This document shows, in pieces, positions 1 through 7,867 of a stretch of DNA of 64,000 nt. The DNA is taken from positions 1 through 64,000 of the forward strand of contig NZ_AUZM01000002.1 of assembly GCF_000478195.2 (NCBI RefSeq), in the 5' to 3' direction. The notes under the pieces were generated by a model that did not search any database, had not been told where the DNA came from, and saw only the letters and a program-made list of their open reading frames with translations. Each line of letters begins with the position of its first letter. Position 1 is the stretch's first letter. Both the position numbers and the translations under genes were made by a program. Source of the DNA: Lyngbya aestuarii BL J (GTDB taxonomy: Bacteria; Cyanobacteriota; Cyanobacteriia; Cyanobacteriales; Microcoleaceae).

Positions 1-1
1 T

Positions 2-478
2 ATTCTCCTACTCCTGTTAGGAGACTTAATTTCAACGTTTTGCTACCACGTCCCCGAACACATTTTTGGTAAGTTCCATGCTGTTGTTCACCATAGTCCA
101 AACCGTAGCTTTGTTCGCTATGCTATTTTGACTAAAAAACCTGTCGCTTTGATCACGGGTTTTTTTGGGGCATTTCCTTACTTAATGTTTATTCCTCTAT
201 TTTGGATTATCTCACCGATTGGTACAATTTTAGGATTAATTTTGGCAGAATGTCATGTGGAGTGGAGACACGTTTCTCTACAACACTGGCAAACCCCAAC
301 TCGAGTTAAATGGATTTGTAAAATTTTCTGTATTACAACCCCCGAACGACATTGGGAACATCATCTCAATTCTAGGGTTGCCTTTGGTGATATCTTTACC
401 TTTTATGACAAACCGGCTCAAGCTTGGTTTAGGGTTTTGTTGAGATGGAAAAAGATGTTCCGAGCCAGATACAGTTAA
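2..478 (+). CDS. Fatty acid hydroxylase / sterol desaturase family protein, 5'-truncated by the window edge
   Basis: The frame is open from base 2, so the real start lies left of the window. The translation shows histidine clusters typical of the membrane di-iron fatty-acid hydroxylase superfamily: FHAVVHH near base 80, a central ECHVEWRH segment, and ERHWEHH near the end. The stretch after base 128 contains two hydrophobic helices. Enzymes of this family hydroxylate or desaturate lipids or carotenoids in the membrane; the substrate cannot be told here. It converges with phnF, with only 35 bases between the two stop codons. The family is fairly sure, the exact role is not. Confidence 0.75.
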   Translation: MLLLLLGDLISTFCYHVPEHIFGKFHAVVHHSPNRSFVRYAILTKKPVALITGFFGAFPYLMFIPLFWIISPIGTILGLILAECHVEWRHVSLQHWQTPTRVKWICKIFCITTPERHWEHHLNSRVAFGDIFTFYDKPAQAWFRVLLRWKKMFRARYS

Positions 479-513
479 AGTTTAGTTCAGATTCAAATTC
501 ATTCAAACTCAAA

Positions 514-1269
514 TTATAATTTAGATGATCGCTTGGAATTGAGAGTATCTAACAACTCGTTTTCAAACACCAATTCCATGCGATCTCCCCGAAATCGTGT
601 GATACCATATTCGATAATCCGACCATCTTGATCGACATTAATTGATTCCGCTAACAAAATGGGATGATTGAGCGGTAATCTCAGTAAACGGGCATCTTGG
701 GGACGAACAACCCGAGCAGAAACCCGCGTAGACTGACGAATATGATCGCAGCCATAAACTTCTCTAAGAAGCTGTGAAATTGACCACATTTTATGTTGAA
801 AAGATAAAATATTGGGGAAGTAAGACAGCGGAAAATGACCTGTAGAAATGCTAATCGGTTGGTCATCAACAAAAGTTAAACGTTCGATCAATGCCACTTT
901 ATCGCCACAGGAAACCTTTAAATTATTCGCCACTACCAAACTAGCCGGAATTTCAATAGCTTGTAACAGTTGAAAGCTCATTTCTAGCCCTTGCTCAGTC
1001 ATCGTGGCGTTGTAGCGAACCCGCTTACCAATGGGATATCGAATCGGTATTCCCGCAACAAAAGTACCGCGACCTTGATCAACACGCAACAATCCTTCAC
1101 TTTTGAGCAAAGCAATCGCCCGCCTGACCGTATGGCGGTTGACGCTAAAGTGTTCGCTCAACTGATTTTCGGTCGGTAATTTATCCCCAACCTGATAGAC
1201 TCCCTGATTGATATTTTGTCGCAACTCATTGGCGATTTGAGCGTATACAGGCACAGTATCACGGTTCAT
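514..1269 (-). CDS. phnF: GntR/HutC-family regulator, PhnF type
   Basis: This 251-residue protein has an N-terminal winged helix-turn-helix of GntR type (about residues 5-72, with LPTENQLSEHF and NRHTVRRAI) and a C-terminal UTRA effector domain (about 90-240). It is divergent from phnG, with 119 bases between the two starts. The family usually represses phosphonate genes until a phosphonate or phosphate-related ligand binds the UTRA domain. Two perfect palindromes with TTGTC/GACAA half-sites lie in the shared promoter region and are likely its operators. Assignment to PhnF rests on the UTRA architecture and the neighbouring C-P lyase genes. Confidence 0.9.
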   Translation of the reverse strand: MNRDTVPVYAQIANELRQNINQGVYQVGDKLPTENQLSEHFSVNRHTVRRAIALLKSEGLLRVDQGRGTFVAGIPIRYPIGKRVRYNATMTEQGLEMSFQLLQAIEIPASLVVANNLKVSCGDKVALIERLTFVDDQPISISTGHFPLSYFPNILSFQHKMWSISQLLREVYGCDHIRQSTRVSARVVRPQDARLLRLPLNHPILLAESINVDQDGRIIEYGITRFRGDRMELVFENELLDTLNSKRSSKL

Positions 1270-1293
1270 TCCAAATTTGATTCACGGTGAACC

Positions 1294-1309
1294 TTGTCAA
1301 TTTTGACAA
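1294..1309. promoter_or_regulatory. Palindrome TTGTCAATTTTGACAA, candidate PhnF operator near phnF
   Basis: A perfect 16-base inverted repeat with half-sites TTGTCAA and TTGACAA lies 24 bases upstream of the phnF start. It shares the TTGTC...GACAA arms with a second palindrome 30 bases further on. The position fits autoregulation of phnF. The operator role is inferred from symmetry and position. Confidence 0.55.
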
Positions 1310-1339
1310 AGTTAGGTACTTTGTGACTAGCGGGTTTAA

Positions 1340-1351
1340 TTGTCTAGACAA
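1340..1351. promoter_or_regulatory. Palindrome TTGTCTAGACAA, candidate PhnF operator near phnG
   Basis: A perfect 12-base palindrome lies 37 bases upstream of the phnG ATG. GntR/HutC proteins bind short palindromes, and its core TCTAGA resembles operators I recall for PhnF-type proteins. Together with the 1294-1309 site it gives one operator per divergent promoter. Confidence 0.6.
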
Positions 1352-1388
1352 GTTGAGTTAATTTCATTCATCCTTAAACATAATTATT

Positions 1389-1838
1389 ATGTCAAATCTT
1401 GCCCAACGACAGGCTTGGATGGCAACTTTAGCAAAAGCTTCGTTAGAGCAATTGCAAGAGAAAATGGCAGGGCTAGAACCTTTGCCCCAATACAGTTTCT
1501 TGCGTCCACCAGAAATTGGTTTAACCCAGGTTCGGGGTCGAGCCGGAGGTACAGGACAGATTTTTAACTTAGGAGAAATGACATTAACTCGCTGCGTACT
1601 CAAACTTCATTCTCAACCGATGATAACAGGTTTTGGTTACGTTGCGGGGCGCGAACATTTTCATGCTGAGTTAGCGGCTTTGGCTGATGCTTTGATGCAG
1701 CATAATGACTGGTGCGAACGGGTTAAAAAAATAGTCATAGAACCCCTGCAAGCAGAGGCGATTCGTCAACAACAAACCCAACAGTCACAAACCGCTTCAA
1801 CTCAAGTTAATTTCTTTACTTTAGCTAGAGGAGAATAA
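1389..1838 (+). CDS. phnG: C-P lyase core subunit PhnG
   Basis: This 149-residue protein has PhnG hallmarks: an N-terminal QRQAWMATLAKA helix, a GLTQVRGRAGGTG segment, and GEMTLTRCVL followed by a conserved GFGYVAGRE. With PhnH, PhnI and PhnJ, PhnG forms the core complex. The complex exchanges adenine of ATP for a phosphonate and then cleaves the C-P bond. It is the first gene of the operon. Its length matches the usual roughly 150 residues. The C-terminal tail is rich in Gln and Thr and probably disordered. Confidence 0.93.
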   Translation: MSNLAQRQAWMATLAKASLEQLQEKMAGLEPLPQYSFLRPPEIGLTQVRGRAGGTGQIFNLGEMTLTRCVLKLHSQPMITGFGYVAGREHFHAELAALADALMQHNDWCERVKKIVIEPLQAEAIRQQQTQQSQTASTQVNFFTLARGE

Positions 1839-1885
1839 AATTATGAACGTATTAGTTTTATAAATGATTGAGCAATAAAATTGTT

Positions 1886-2470
1886 ATGAAAATTACTCAA
1901 TTCCCCGGGTTTCGGGTTGGAGTTCACGATGCTCAAATTACGTTCAGGACTCTTTTAAATGCTCTCTCTTATCCAGGAATGACTCAAGAGATTTGTGTTC
2001 AACTCACGCCTCCTCCTGGATTAACATTAGCTTGTGCTGCGGCGTGCTTATCTTTACTTGATTTAGATACAACTGTTTGGTTAAGTTCAGAGTTTGAGCC
2101 TGATGTAAAAGCGTGGTTAAAATTTCATACAGGTTGTCATTTTACAACTCATCCTCAAGCTGCTAGTTTTGCAATTATTCAAAAACTGAGTAATAGACCC
2201 TCTCTAGGTGATTTTAATTGGGGAACCGCAGAAAAACCCGAACTTTCAACCACTTTATTAATTCAAATAGAGTCATTAGCACCCTGTGAACCGATTCGCT
2301 TAAATGGGCCAGGAATTTCCGAGGAACAAGTGATCAAACTGCCGTTAGATTCAAGTTTTAGAGAGGAGTGGAATAAAAATCATCAGAGTTATCCGTTAGG
2401 AATTGATGTGTTTTTATTTAGGGAAAATACCATTATTGGTTTACCCCGAACAACAAATTTAAGTCTATAG
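1886..2470 (+). CDS. phnH: C-P lyase core subunit PhnH
   Basis: PhnH is a small PLP-transferase-like subunit of the C-P lyase core. GFRVGVHDAQITFRTLLNA near the N-terminus and the later GPGI are family features. I favour ATG 1886 because it gives 194 residues, the usual PhnH length. A TTG at 1868 in the same frame would add six residues. No good ribosome-binding site precedes either start. Two tiny frames, at 1843 (MNVLVL) and 1864 (MIEQ), sit directly in front, so the start may be reached by translational coupling. Confidence 0.9.
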   Translation: MKITQFPGFRVGVHDAQITFRTLLNALSYPGMTQEICVQLTPPPGLTLACAAACLSLLDLDTTVWLSSEFEPDVKAWLKFHTGCHFTTHPQAASFAIIQKLSNRPSLGDFNWGTAEKPELSTTLLIQIESLAPCEPIRLNGPGISEEQVIKLPLDSSFREEWNKNHQSYPLGIDVFLFRENTIIGLPRTTNLSL

Positions 2471-2500
2471 ATTTTATCAACAAATCAGGAGTGTATTGAA

Positions 2501-3670
2501 ATGCCTTATGTAGCAGTGAAAGGTGGACAACAGGCGATAGAAAATGCAGAAACATTGTTAAAAGCGTTACGACGAGGTGATCCAAATACACCCGAATTAA
2601 CCATAGAACAAATTAAACAACAACTGTCTTTAGCCGTAAACCGAGTCATGTGTGAAGGCAGTTTATATGACCCAGATTTAGCTGCTTTAGCCATTAAACA
2701 AGCTTGGGGAGATTTAGTCGAAGCAATCTTTTTAATTCGAGCTTATCGGACAACTTTACCCCGATTTTACCACAGTAAACCGTTAGAAACCAGCAAAATG
2801 CAAGTTCAACGGCGAATTTCTTCTATTTTCAAAGATATTCCCGGCGGACAAAAACTAGGCCCAACTTTTGATTATATTCATCGGTTATTAGACTTTAAAT
2901 TAGCAGCAGAAGAAAATAAAACTCCCACACCGCCAACAGCATCCCCCAACGAAGAAGCTGTTACTTCGGTTTTAAATTTGTTAGGACAAGAAGGACTAAT
3001 TCAAGACGAACCTCCCGAAGATAATCAACCCTTTGACCTAACTAAAAATCCTTTAAAATTACCCGCAGAACGAGATGAAAGACTACAAAATTTAGCCCGT
3101 GCAGATGAGGGATTTTTGCTGAGTTTAGCCTATTCAACTCAACGAGGATATGGTCGAAATCATCCCTTTGCAGGAGAAGTTTGCATGGGAGATGTGGAAG
3201 TGATTATTTGTCCAGAGGAGTTAGGTTTTGAAGTCGCCATTGCTGATATTACAGTCACAGAAGTGCAAATGGTCAATCAGTTTTCTGGAAACCAAAAAAT
3301 GTCACCTCAATTTACACGTGGATATGGTTTAACTTTTGGATATAATGAACGAAAAGCAATGTCAATGGCATTAGTTGATCGGGCAATGCGAGCGAAAGAA
3401 TTTGGTGAAGAAATTATGGGAATTGCTCAAGATGAGGAGTTTGTTTTGTCCCATTCTGATAACGTTCAAGCACAGGGATTTGTGCAGCATTTAAAGTTAC
3501 CTCATTATGTCGATTTTCAAGCAGAATTACATTTAGTTCGACAGATGCAACAAGAACAGATCAATAGTGATAATTCTTCGGTTCAAGAGTCTGATTCAAT
3601 CAATCCTGAACCTTCCCAAAATGAACAATCTTCTTGTTCTCCTAAAAGTTACTCCAAGTTATCTTCTTAG
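2501..3670 (+). CDS. phnI: C-P lyase core subunit PhnI
   Basis: PhnI is the nucleosidase-type subunit of the C-P lyase core and helps form the ribosyl-triphosphonate from ATP and a phosphonate. The protein begins MPYVAVKGGQQAIENAE, typical of PhnI, and contains the conserved block AYSTQRGYGRNHPFAGEV and, later, LSHSDNVQAQGFVQHLKLPHYVDF split over residues 310-345. At 389 residues it is longer than the roughly 355 usual. The excess is a Ser/Asn/Gln-rich tail after about residue 350, without family features. An AGGAG-like site precedes the ATG. Confidence 0.95.
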   Translation: MPYVAVKGGQQAIENAETLLKALRRGDPNTPELTIEQIKQQLSLAVNRVMCEGSLYDPDLAALAIKQAWGDLVEAIFLIRAYRTTLPRFYHSKPLETSKMQVQRRISSIFKDIPGGQKLGPTFDYIHRLLDFKLAAEENKTPTPPTASPNEEAVTSVLNLLGQEGLIQDEPPEDNQPFDLTKNPLKLPAERDERLQNLARADEGFLLSLAYSTQRGYGRNHPFAGEVCMGDVEVIICPEELGFEVAIADITVTEVQMVNQFSGNQKMSPQFTRGYGLTFGYNERKAMSMALVDRAMRAKEFGEEIMGIAQDEEFVLSHSDNVQAQGFVQHLKLPHYVDFQAELHLVRQMQQEQINSDNSSVQESDSINPEPSQNEQSSCSPKSYSKLSS

Positions 3671-3723
3671 CCTGGTTTATAATTGATCTATACGAGAAGT
3701 ATTAATCAAAGGAGATTTTAAGA

Positions 3724-4272
3724 ATGTCAGCTTTAACGGTTAAAGATTTGGAACACTTACAACGTCAAAACCCAGATTATCAGATGGAATTAGTTGGGGG
3801 AGAAATTATCATTATGAGTCCATCCGGGTTAGAATCAGATGAAGTTGCTGCTGCAATTATTGCTCAATTATCTAACTGGATTCGTCCTCGTCGTTTAGGG
3901 CGAGTTACAGCCTCAAGTGCGGGTTTTATCTTACCCAATACAGATCATGATGTGCGGGCGCCGGATGCTGCTTTTATTCGAGCCGAACGACTCAAAAAAA
4001 CAACAGAAAACTATGCTGAAGTGGTTCCCGATTTGATTTTTGAAGTGAAGTCAAAGTCTGATTATTTAACGAAGTTGCGTCAGAAAATACAAGCATTTTT
4101 AACAACCGGAACCCAAATCGGAGTATTAGTTGATCCGCGAACTCGCACAATAGAAGTTTATCGCCTAAATGCTGAAAAAATGATTCTACAAGATGGAGAG
4201 ATTCTCACAGTACCAGAGGTGCTTCCGGGTTGGGAATTACCACTTTCAGAAATTTGGGCACCCGAATTTTAA
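3724..4272 (+). CDS. Uma2-family (DUF820) putative PD-(D/E)xK nuclease inside the phn operon
   Basis: This 182-residue protein has the Uma2 pattern: an N-terminal segment ending MELVGGEIIIMSPSG, the conserved APDAAFI aspartate, and FEVKSKSD carrying the E-x-K of the restriction-endonuclease-like fold. Uma2 genes are extremely abundant in cyanobacteria and their biological role is unclear. Here the gene lies between phnI and phnJ on the same strand, 53 bases after one and 37 before the other, with its own AAAGGAG site. It is therefore probably co-transcribed but not known to be part of C-P lyase. It may be an insertion that kept the operon intact. Confidence 0.88.
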   Translation: MSALTVKDLEHLQRQNPDYQMELVGGEIIIMSPSGLESDEVAAAIIAQLSNWIRPRRLGRVTASSAGFILPNTDHDVRAPDAAFIRAERLKKTTENYAEVVPDLIFEVKSKSDYLTKLRQKIQAFLTTGTQIGVLVDPRTRTIEVYRLNAEKMILQDGEILTVPEVLPGWELPLSEIWAPEF

Positions 4273-4309
4273 TCCTTTAGTTTAGAACAAACTTACTCAA
4301 AAATTAACC

Positions 4310-5164
4310 ATGATTTCTAATTCTAAAAATCAATCTTACGAAGGGTTTAACTTTGCCTATCTAGACGAACAAACTAAACGTTCAATTCGTCGAACTCTTT
4401 TAAAAGCCGTTGCTATTCCAGGTCATCAAATCCCCTTTTCTTCTAAAGAAATGCCCATGTCCTACGGTTGGGGAACAGGAGGAATTCAAGTTACTGCTTC
4501 TGTGATTGGAAAAACAGATGTTTTAAAAGTGATTGATCAAGGTTCAGATGATACGACAAATGCTGTTAATATTCGGCGTTTTTTTGCGAAAGTTTGTAAT
4601 ATTAAAACCACTGAAAAAACATCAGAAGCTACTTTGATTCAAACTCGACATCGGATTCCCGAAACACCTTTAAAAGAAGGTCAAGTGATGGTTTATCAAG
4701 TTCCTATTCCTGAACCGTTGCGTTGGTTAGAACCCTCAGAAGTGCAAACTCAAAAAATGCACGCCCTAGAAGAATATGGTTCAATGTACGTTAAACTCTA
4801 CGAAGATATTACTAAATATGGTTATATTTCCACCTCTTATGATTATCCGGTTATGGTTAATCATCGCTATTTAATGAGTCCAAGTCCTATTCCTCGATTT
4901 GATAATCCTAAACTGAATAATTCTCCAGCATTACAACTATTTGGGGCGGGACGAGAAAAGCGAATTTATGCTATTCCTCCCTATACTTGTGTGAAAAGTT
5001 TAGACTTTGAAGATCATCCGTTTTCCGTCGAAAAATGGAATAAACCCTGTCAACTTTGCGGATCAATAGAAAGTTATTTAGATGAAGTCATAATGGATGA
5101 CCAAGGGACAAGAATGTGGGTGTGTTCAGATAGCGATTATTGTCAGCAGCAACAGCAAAAATAA
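4310..5164 (+). CDS. phnJ: Radical-SAM C-P lyase PhnJ
   Basis: PhnJ cleaves the C-P bond of 5-phosphoribosyl 1-phosphonate by radical SAM chemistry, giving an alkane and the 1,2-cyclic phosphate. The 284-residue protein keeps the C-terminal cysteine set: C247-x2-C250, then C272 after 21 residues and C278 after 5 more. This spacing is that of the Escherichia coli enzyme, whose last cysteine is the thiyl radical residue. The block MSYGWGTGGIQ near residue 50 is also conserved. The tail ends in a short glutamine run. All key residues are present, so the enzyme should be active. Confidence 0.97.
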   Translation: MISNSKNQSYEGFNFAYLDEQTKRSIRRTLLKAVAIPGHQIPFSSKEMPMSYGWGTGGIQVTASVIGKTDVLKVIDQGSDDTTNAVNIRRFFAKVCNIKTTEKTSEATLIQTRHRIPETPLKEGQVMVYQVPIPEPLRWLEPSEVQTQKMHALEEYGSMYVKLYEDITKYGYISTSYDYPVMVNHRYLMSPSPIPRFDNPKLNNSPALQLFGAGREKRIYAIPPYTCVKSLDFEDHPFSVEKWNKPCQLCGSIESYLDEVIMDDQGTRMWVCSDSDYCQQQQQK

Positions 5165-5212
5165 GGTATAATTGAAACGAAAAACTCGAACGATCAATAG
5201 AGTATTTGAATC

Positions 5213-5875
5213 ATGTTAAAGTTTTATCACACTCCCTTGTCTGTTAATAGTCGTCGGGTTTGGGTAATGTTATTAGAAAAGCAAGTTGAATTTGAGGAAA
5301 TCGTTCTCAGCTTACAAGGAGATCAATTTGATGCTGAGTATTTAAAATTAAATCCTTTTCATCATATCCCGACTCTTGTTGATGATGATTTTACCTTAAT
5401 TGAATCTCTAGCGATTTTAGATTATCTAGAAGCCAAATATCCAACCCCTAGTTTTACACCCAAAGACGCTAAAGCCATTGGAATTATGCGGATGATAGAA
5501 TTAGTAACAGTCAATGAACTTTTACCCACAACTTTACCGCTATTAAAACAGAGGGTTGGTTTACCAGAAGATCCGAAACAACCGTTAGAAGCCGTTTACC
5601 AAAAGATTACAACTATTTTTGATTTTTATCAAAAGTATTTAGGTGACAATCCTTATTTAGTGGGCGAACAAATAACGCTGGCTGATATTGTCGTTGGCAC
5701 TGTTATCCCCACATTAAAATATATGAATATCTCCCTTGAAAATCATCCTCAACTGCAAGACTGGTGTGAACGGTTAATGTTGCGAGAAAGTTGGAAAAAA
5801 ACCGAACAAAAGCCAGAATATATTGAAGCTTCTTACGCTAAAATTAAAGCCATTTTAACCCAAAAAAATCAATAA
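5213..5875 (+). CDS. Glutathione S-transferase family protein in the phn operon
   Basis: The 220-residue protein has an N-terminal thioredoxin-fold GST domain (about 1-80), with NPFHHIPTLVDD supplying the cis-proline and LIESLAILDYLEAKYP the Glu-Ser that binds glutathione. An all-helical C-terminal domain follows (about 90-205), including LVGEQITLADIVVGT. It sits between phnJ and phnK, 48 bases after the first and 11 before the second, so it is co-transcribed. No GST is part of known C-P lyase. A role in thiol or redox protection of the PhnJ radical or cysteine site, or in handling a conjugated phosphonate, is conjecture. Confidence 0.85.
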   Translation: MLKFYHTPLSVNSRRVWVMLLEKQVEFEEIVLSLQGDQFDAEYLKLNPFHHIPTLVDDDFTLIESLAILDYLEAKYPTPSFTPKDAKAIGIMRMIELVTVNELLPTTLPLLKQRVGLPEDPKQPLEAVYQKITTIFDFYQKYLGDNPYLVGEQITLADIVVGTVIPTLKYMNISLENHPQLQDWCERLMLRESWKKTEQKPEYIEASYAKIKAILTQKNQ

Positions 5876-5886
5876 GTTAATAATCT

Positions 5887-6666
5887 ATGAATAAGATTAA
5901 ACCCTTGCTTACTGTAGATAATCTAAGTAAAAATTACGGTTCAACTCAAGCTTGTAATGATATTTCTTTTACGCTTTATTCGGGTCAAGTGTTAGGAATA
6001 GTTGGTGAATCCGGTTCGGGTAAATCAACCTTACTCAAAGCAATTGCTGGATTTTTATCTATCGAACAGGGTAAAATAAACTATTTAAACCGTCAAGAAA
6101 AATGGTTAGATTTTCAACAAATTTCTGAATCCCATCGACGTCAACTGATGCGAACAGAATGGGGATTTGTTCAGCAAAATCCTCGGGATGGTTTACGGAT
6201 GAATATCACAGCAGGTGCGAATATTGGTGAACGTTTAATGGATATTGGGGTGCGAAATTATGGTAAAATTCGTCAAGAAATTGCCTATTGGTTAGAACAG
6301 GTTGAAATCGATTGTCGTTGGATGGATGAACTTCCCACTACTTTTTCGGGAGGAATGCAGCAACGCCTACAAATTGCCAGAGTTTTAGTGACTCAACCCC
6401 GTTTAATTTTAATGGATGAACCCACCGGAGGATTGGATGTTTCGGTACAAGCAAGATTGTTAGATTTATTACGTTCTTTAGTGAGAACTTTAAATTTAAG
6501 TGTTATTTTAGTGACTCACGATATCGGAGTTGTACGGTTACTTGCTCATCGGTTATTTGTGATGAAAAATGGCAAAATTGTAGAGTATGGATTAACCGAT
6601 CAAGTATTAGATGATCCTCAACATCCCTACACCCAACAGTTGGTGAGTGCGACTCTCATCCCTTAG
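5887..6666 (+). CDS. phnK: C-P lyase ABC-type ATPase PhnK
   Basis: The 259-residue ABC ATPase has Walker A GESGSGKST (near residue 42), signature FSGGMQQRLQIAR (near 155), Walker B LILMDEPTGGLD and an H-loop VTHD. PhnK docks on the PhnGHIJ core rather than on a membrane permease and couples ATP binding to the reaction cycle. It is 11 bases after the GST gene and 24 before phnL. Order and motifs make PhnK much more likely than a peptide-transport ATPase, which it resembles in sequence. Confidence 0.95.
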   Translation: MNKIKPLLTVDNLSKNYGSTQACNDISFTLYSGQVLGIVGESGSGKSTLLKAIAGFLSIEQGKINYLNRQEKWLDFQQISESHRRQLMRTEWGFVQQNPRDGLRMNITAGANIGERLMDIGVRNYGKIRQEIAYWLEQVEIDCRWMDELPTTFSGGMQQRLQIARVLVTQPRLILMDEPTGGLDVSVQARLLDLLRSLVRTLNLSVILVTHDIGVVRLLAHRLFVMKNGKIVEYGLTDQVLDDPQHPYTQQLVSATLIP

Positions 6667-6690
6667 TTAATATCATAAAAACGAAAAAAA

Positions 6691-7431
6691 ATGACAAAAA
6701 TGCAACTCAAACATCAACCCATTGAGTCTGTAATTTATGACTCTGATGATTCTATTTTACTCAAAGCGGAGAACCTTTCTAAAGGCTTTACTTTGCACAA
6801 TCAGGGGAGTGTTTCTCTCTCTGTTTTAAAAGAAGTCTCTCTCCAAGTTAAACAAGGAGAAGGAGTCGCATTATCGGGAAAATCAGGTTCAGGAAAGTCT
6901 ACCTTTATGCGATTACTTTATGGAAATTACCGAGTTGATAGCGGTTCAATTTGGATCAAACATCACCAAAATTGGGTAGATTTAACTCGACTAGAACCCC
7001 ACGAACTCTTAGAAGTGCGACAGACAACAATCGGCTATGTCAGTCAATTTTTGCGCGTTATTCCTCGGGTTCCAGCGTTAGAGATTGCCGTAGAACCTTT
7101 ACTAGAGTTAGGGGAAAATATAGACACCGCTTATGAAAAAGTTCAACAGCTTTTTATTCACCTCAACTTACCCGAACGACTCTGGAGTTTATCTCCAACA
7201 ACGTTTTCAGGTGGAGAAAAACAACGGGTGAATATTGCTCGGGCTTTATCGGTAGATTATCCAATTTTACTTTTAGATGAACCGACTTCTGCTTTAGATG
7301 AAAGTAACTCTCAAGCCGTAATCCAACTGTTACAAGAACGTCAAGCCAAAGGTTCTGCTTTAATTGGAATCTTTCACGACGAAGGAGTTAGAAATCAGCT
7401 TTGTCTGCGAGAATTAACCTTTGGTGATTAG
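6691..7431 (+). CDS. phnL: C-P lyase ABC-type ATPase PhnL
   Basis: The 246-residue ABC ATPase has Walker A GKSGSGKST, signature FSGGEKQRVNIARAL and Walker B LLLDEPTSALD. The LENLSKGFTLH-like opening (AENLSKGFTLHNQG here) is characteristic of PhnL. With PhnK it forms the ATPase pair associated with the C-P lyase complex. A 25-residue N-terminal extension precedes the usual start, so translation could also begin internally. The gene ends the first operon segment; the next gene is on the opposite strand. Confidence 0.94.
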   Translation: MTKMQLKHQPIESVIYDSDDSILLKAENLSKGFTLHNQGSVSLSVLKEVSLQVKQGEGVALSGKSGSGKSTFMRLLYGNYRVDSGSIWIKHHQNWVDLTRLEPHELLEVRQTTIGYVSQFLRVIPRVPALEIAVEPLLELGENIDTAYEKVQQLFIHLNLPERLWSLSPTTFSGGEKQRVNIARALSVDYPILLLDEPTSALDESNSQAVIQLLQERQAKGSALIGIFHDEGVRNQLCLRELTFGD

Positions 7432-7449
7432 ATCCATAATGACTTTGAA

Positions 7450-7743
7450 TTAAACTTCGTAATCAACTGCAAGAATCTCTGCTAAAATGGGCTTGATCAA
7501 ATTCTGCACCACAGCTTGATGATCCGGATGTGGAGTATAAGCCTCCAAAGCTGTTTTATCTGTAAATTTAACGACTAATCCATGCTGAAATCCCTGAGAA
7601 CGTTCAGAAAAATTGGTTCCACAGGATAAGTCGATAATACCGGGAATTTTAGTTTTTAATTCTTTCAGTCCCTCTAGAACTGCTGCAATTGCTTCTGGTG
7701 TCGCTTCTTCTGTCCATTTAAACAAAACAACGTGTATAATCAT
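7450..7743 (-). CDS. Dabb (stress-responsive A/B barrel) family protein
   Basis: The small protein begins MIIHVVLFKW, the classic opening of Dabb ferredoxin-like dimeric barrels, and continues with GLKELKTKIPGI and a C-terminal HPDHQAVV segment. I prefer the ATG at 7743, giving 97 residues, over the longer frame from 7767 because the family begins exactly at this MIIHVV. It lies on the minus strand between phnL and phnM, interrupting the collinear phn genes, and converges with phnL. Dabb proteins are linked to stress or polyketide cyclisation; the role here is unknown. Confidence 0.85.
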   Translation of the reverse strand: MIIHVVLFKWTEEATPEAIAAVLEGLKELKTKIPGIIDLSCGTNFSERSQGFQHGLVVKFTDKTALEAYTPHPDHQAVVQNLIKPILAEILAVDYEV

Positions 7744-7867
7744 TCTTGCTGAGATCCTAATCATCATTTAAACGCCTTTAGAATTTTAGCAGAATTTTCG
7801 TTACAATATTAAAGTTTGAGAATTAAAAACCTTGATTAATTTTAGATTAACTAACAATTAAGAAACC

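Noticed and set aside
6691-7431. PhnN (ribose bisphosphate kinase) or an importer ATPase for this gene
   Set aside because: Full ABC motifs and the PhnL-like opening fit PhnL; no PhnN-like kinase was seen in the window.
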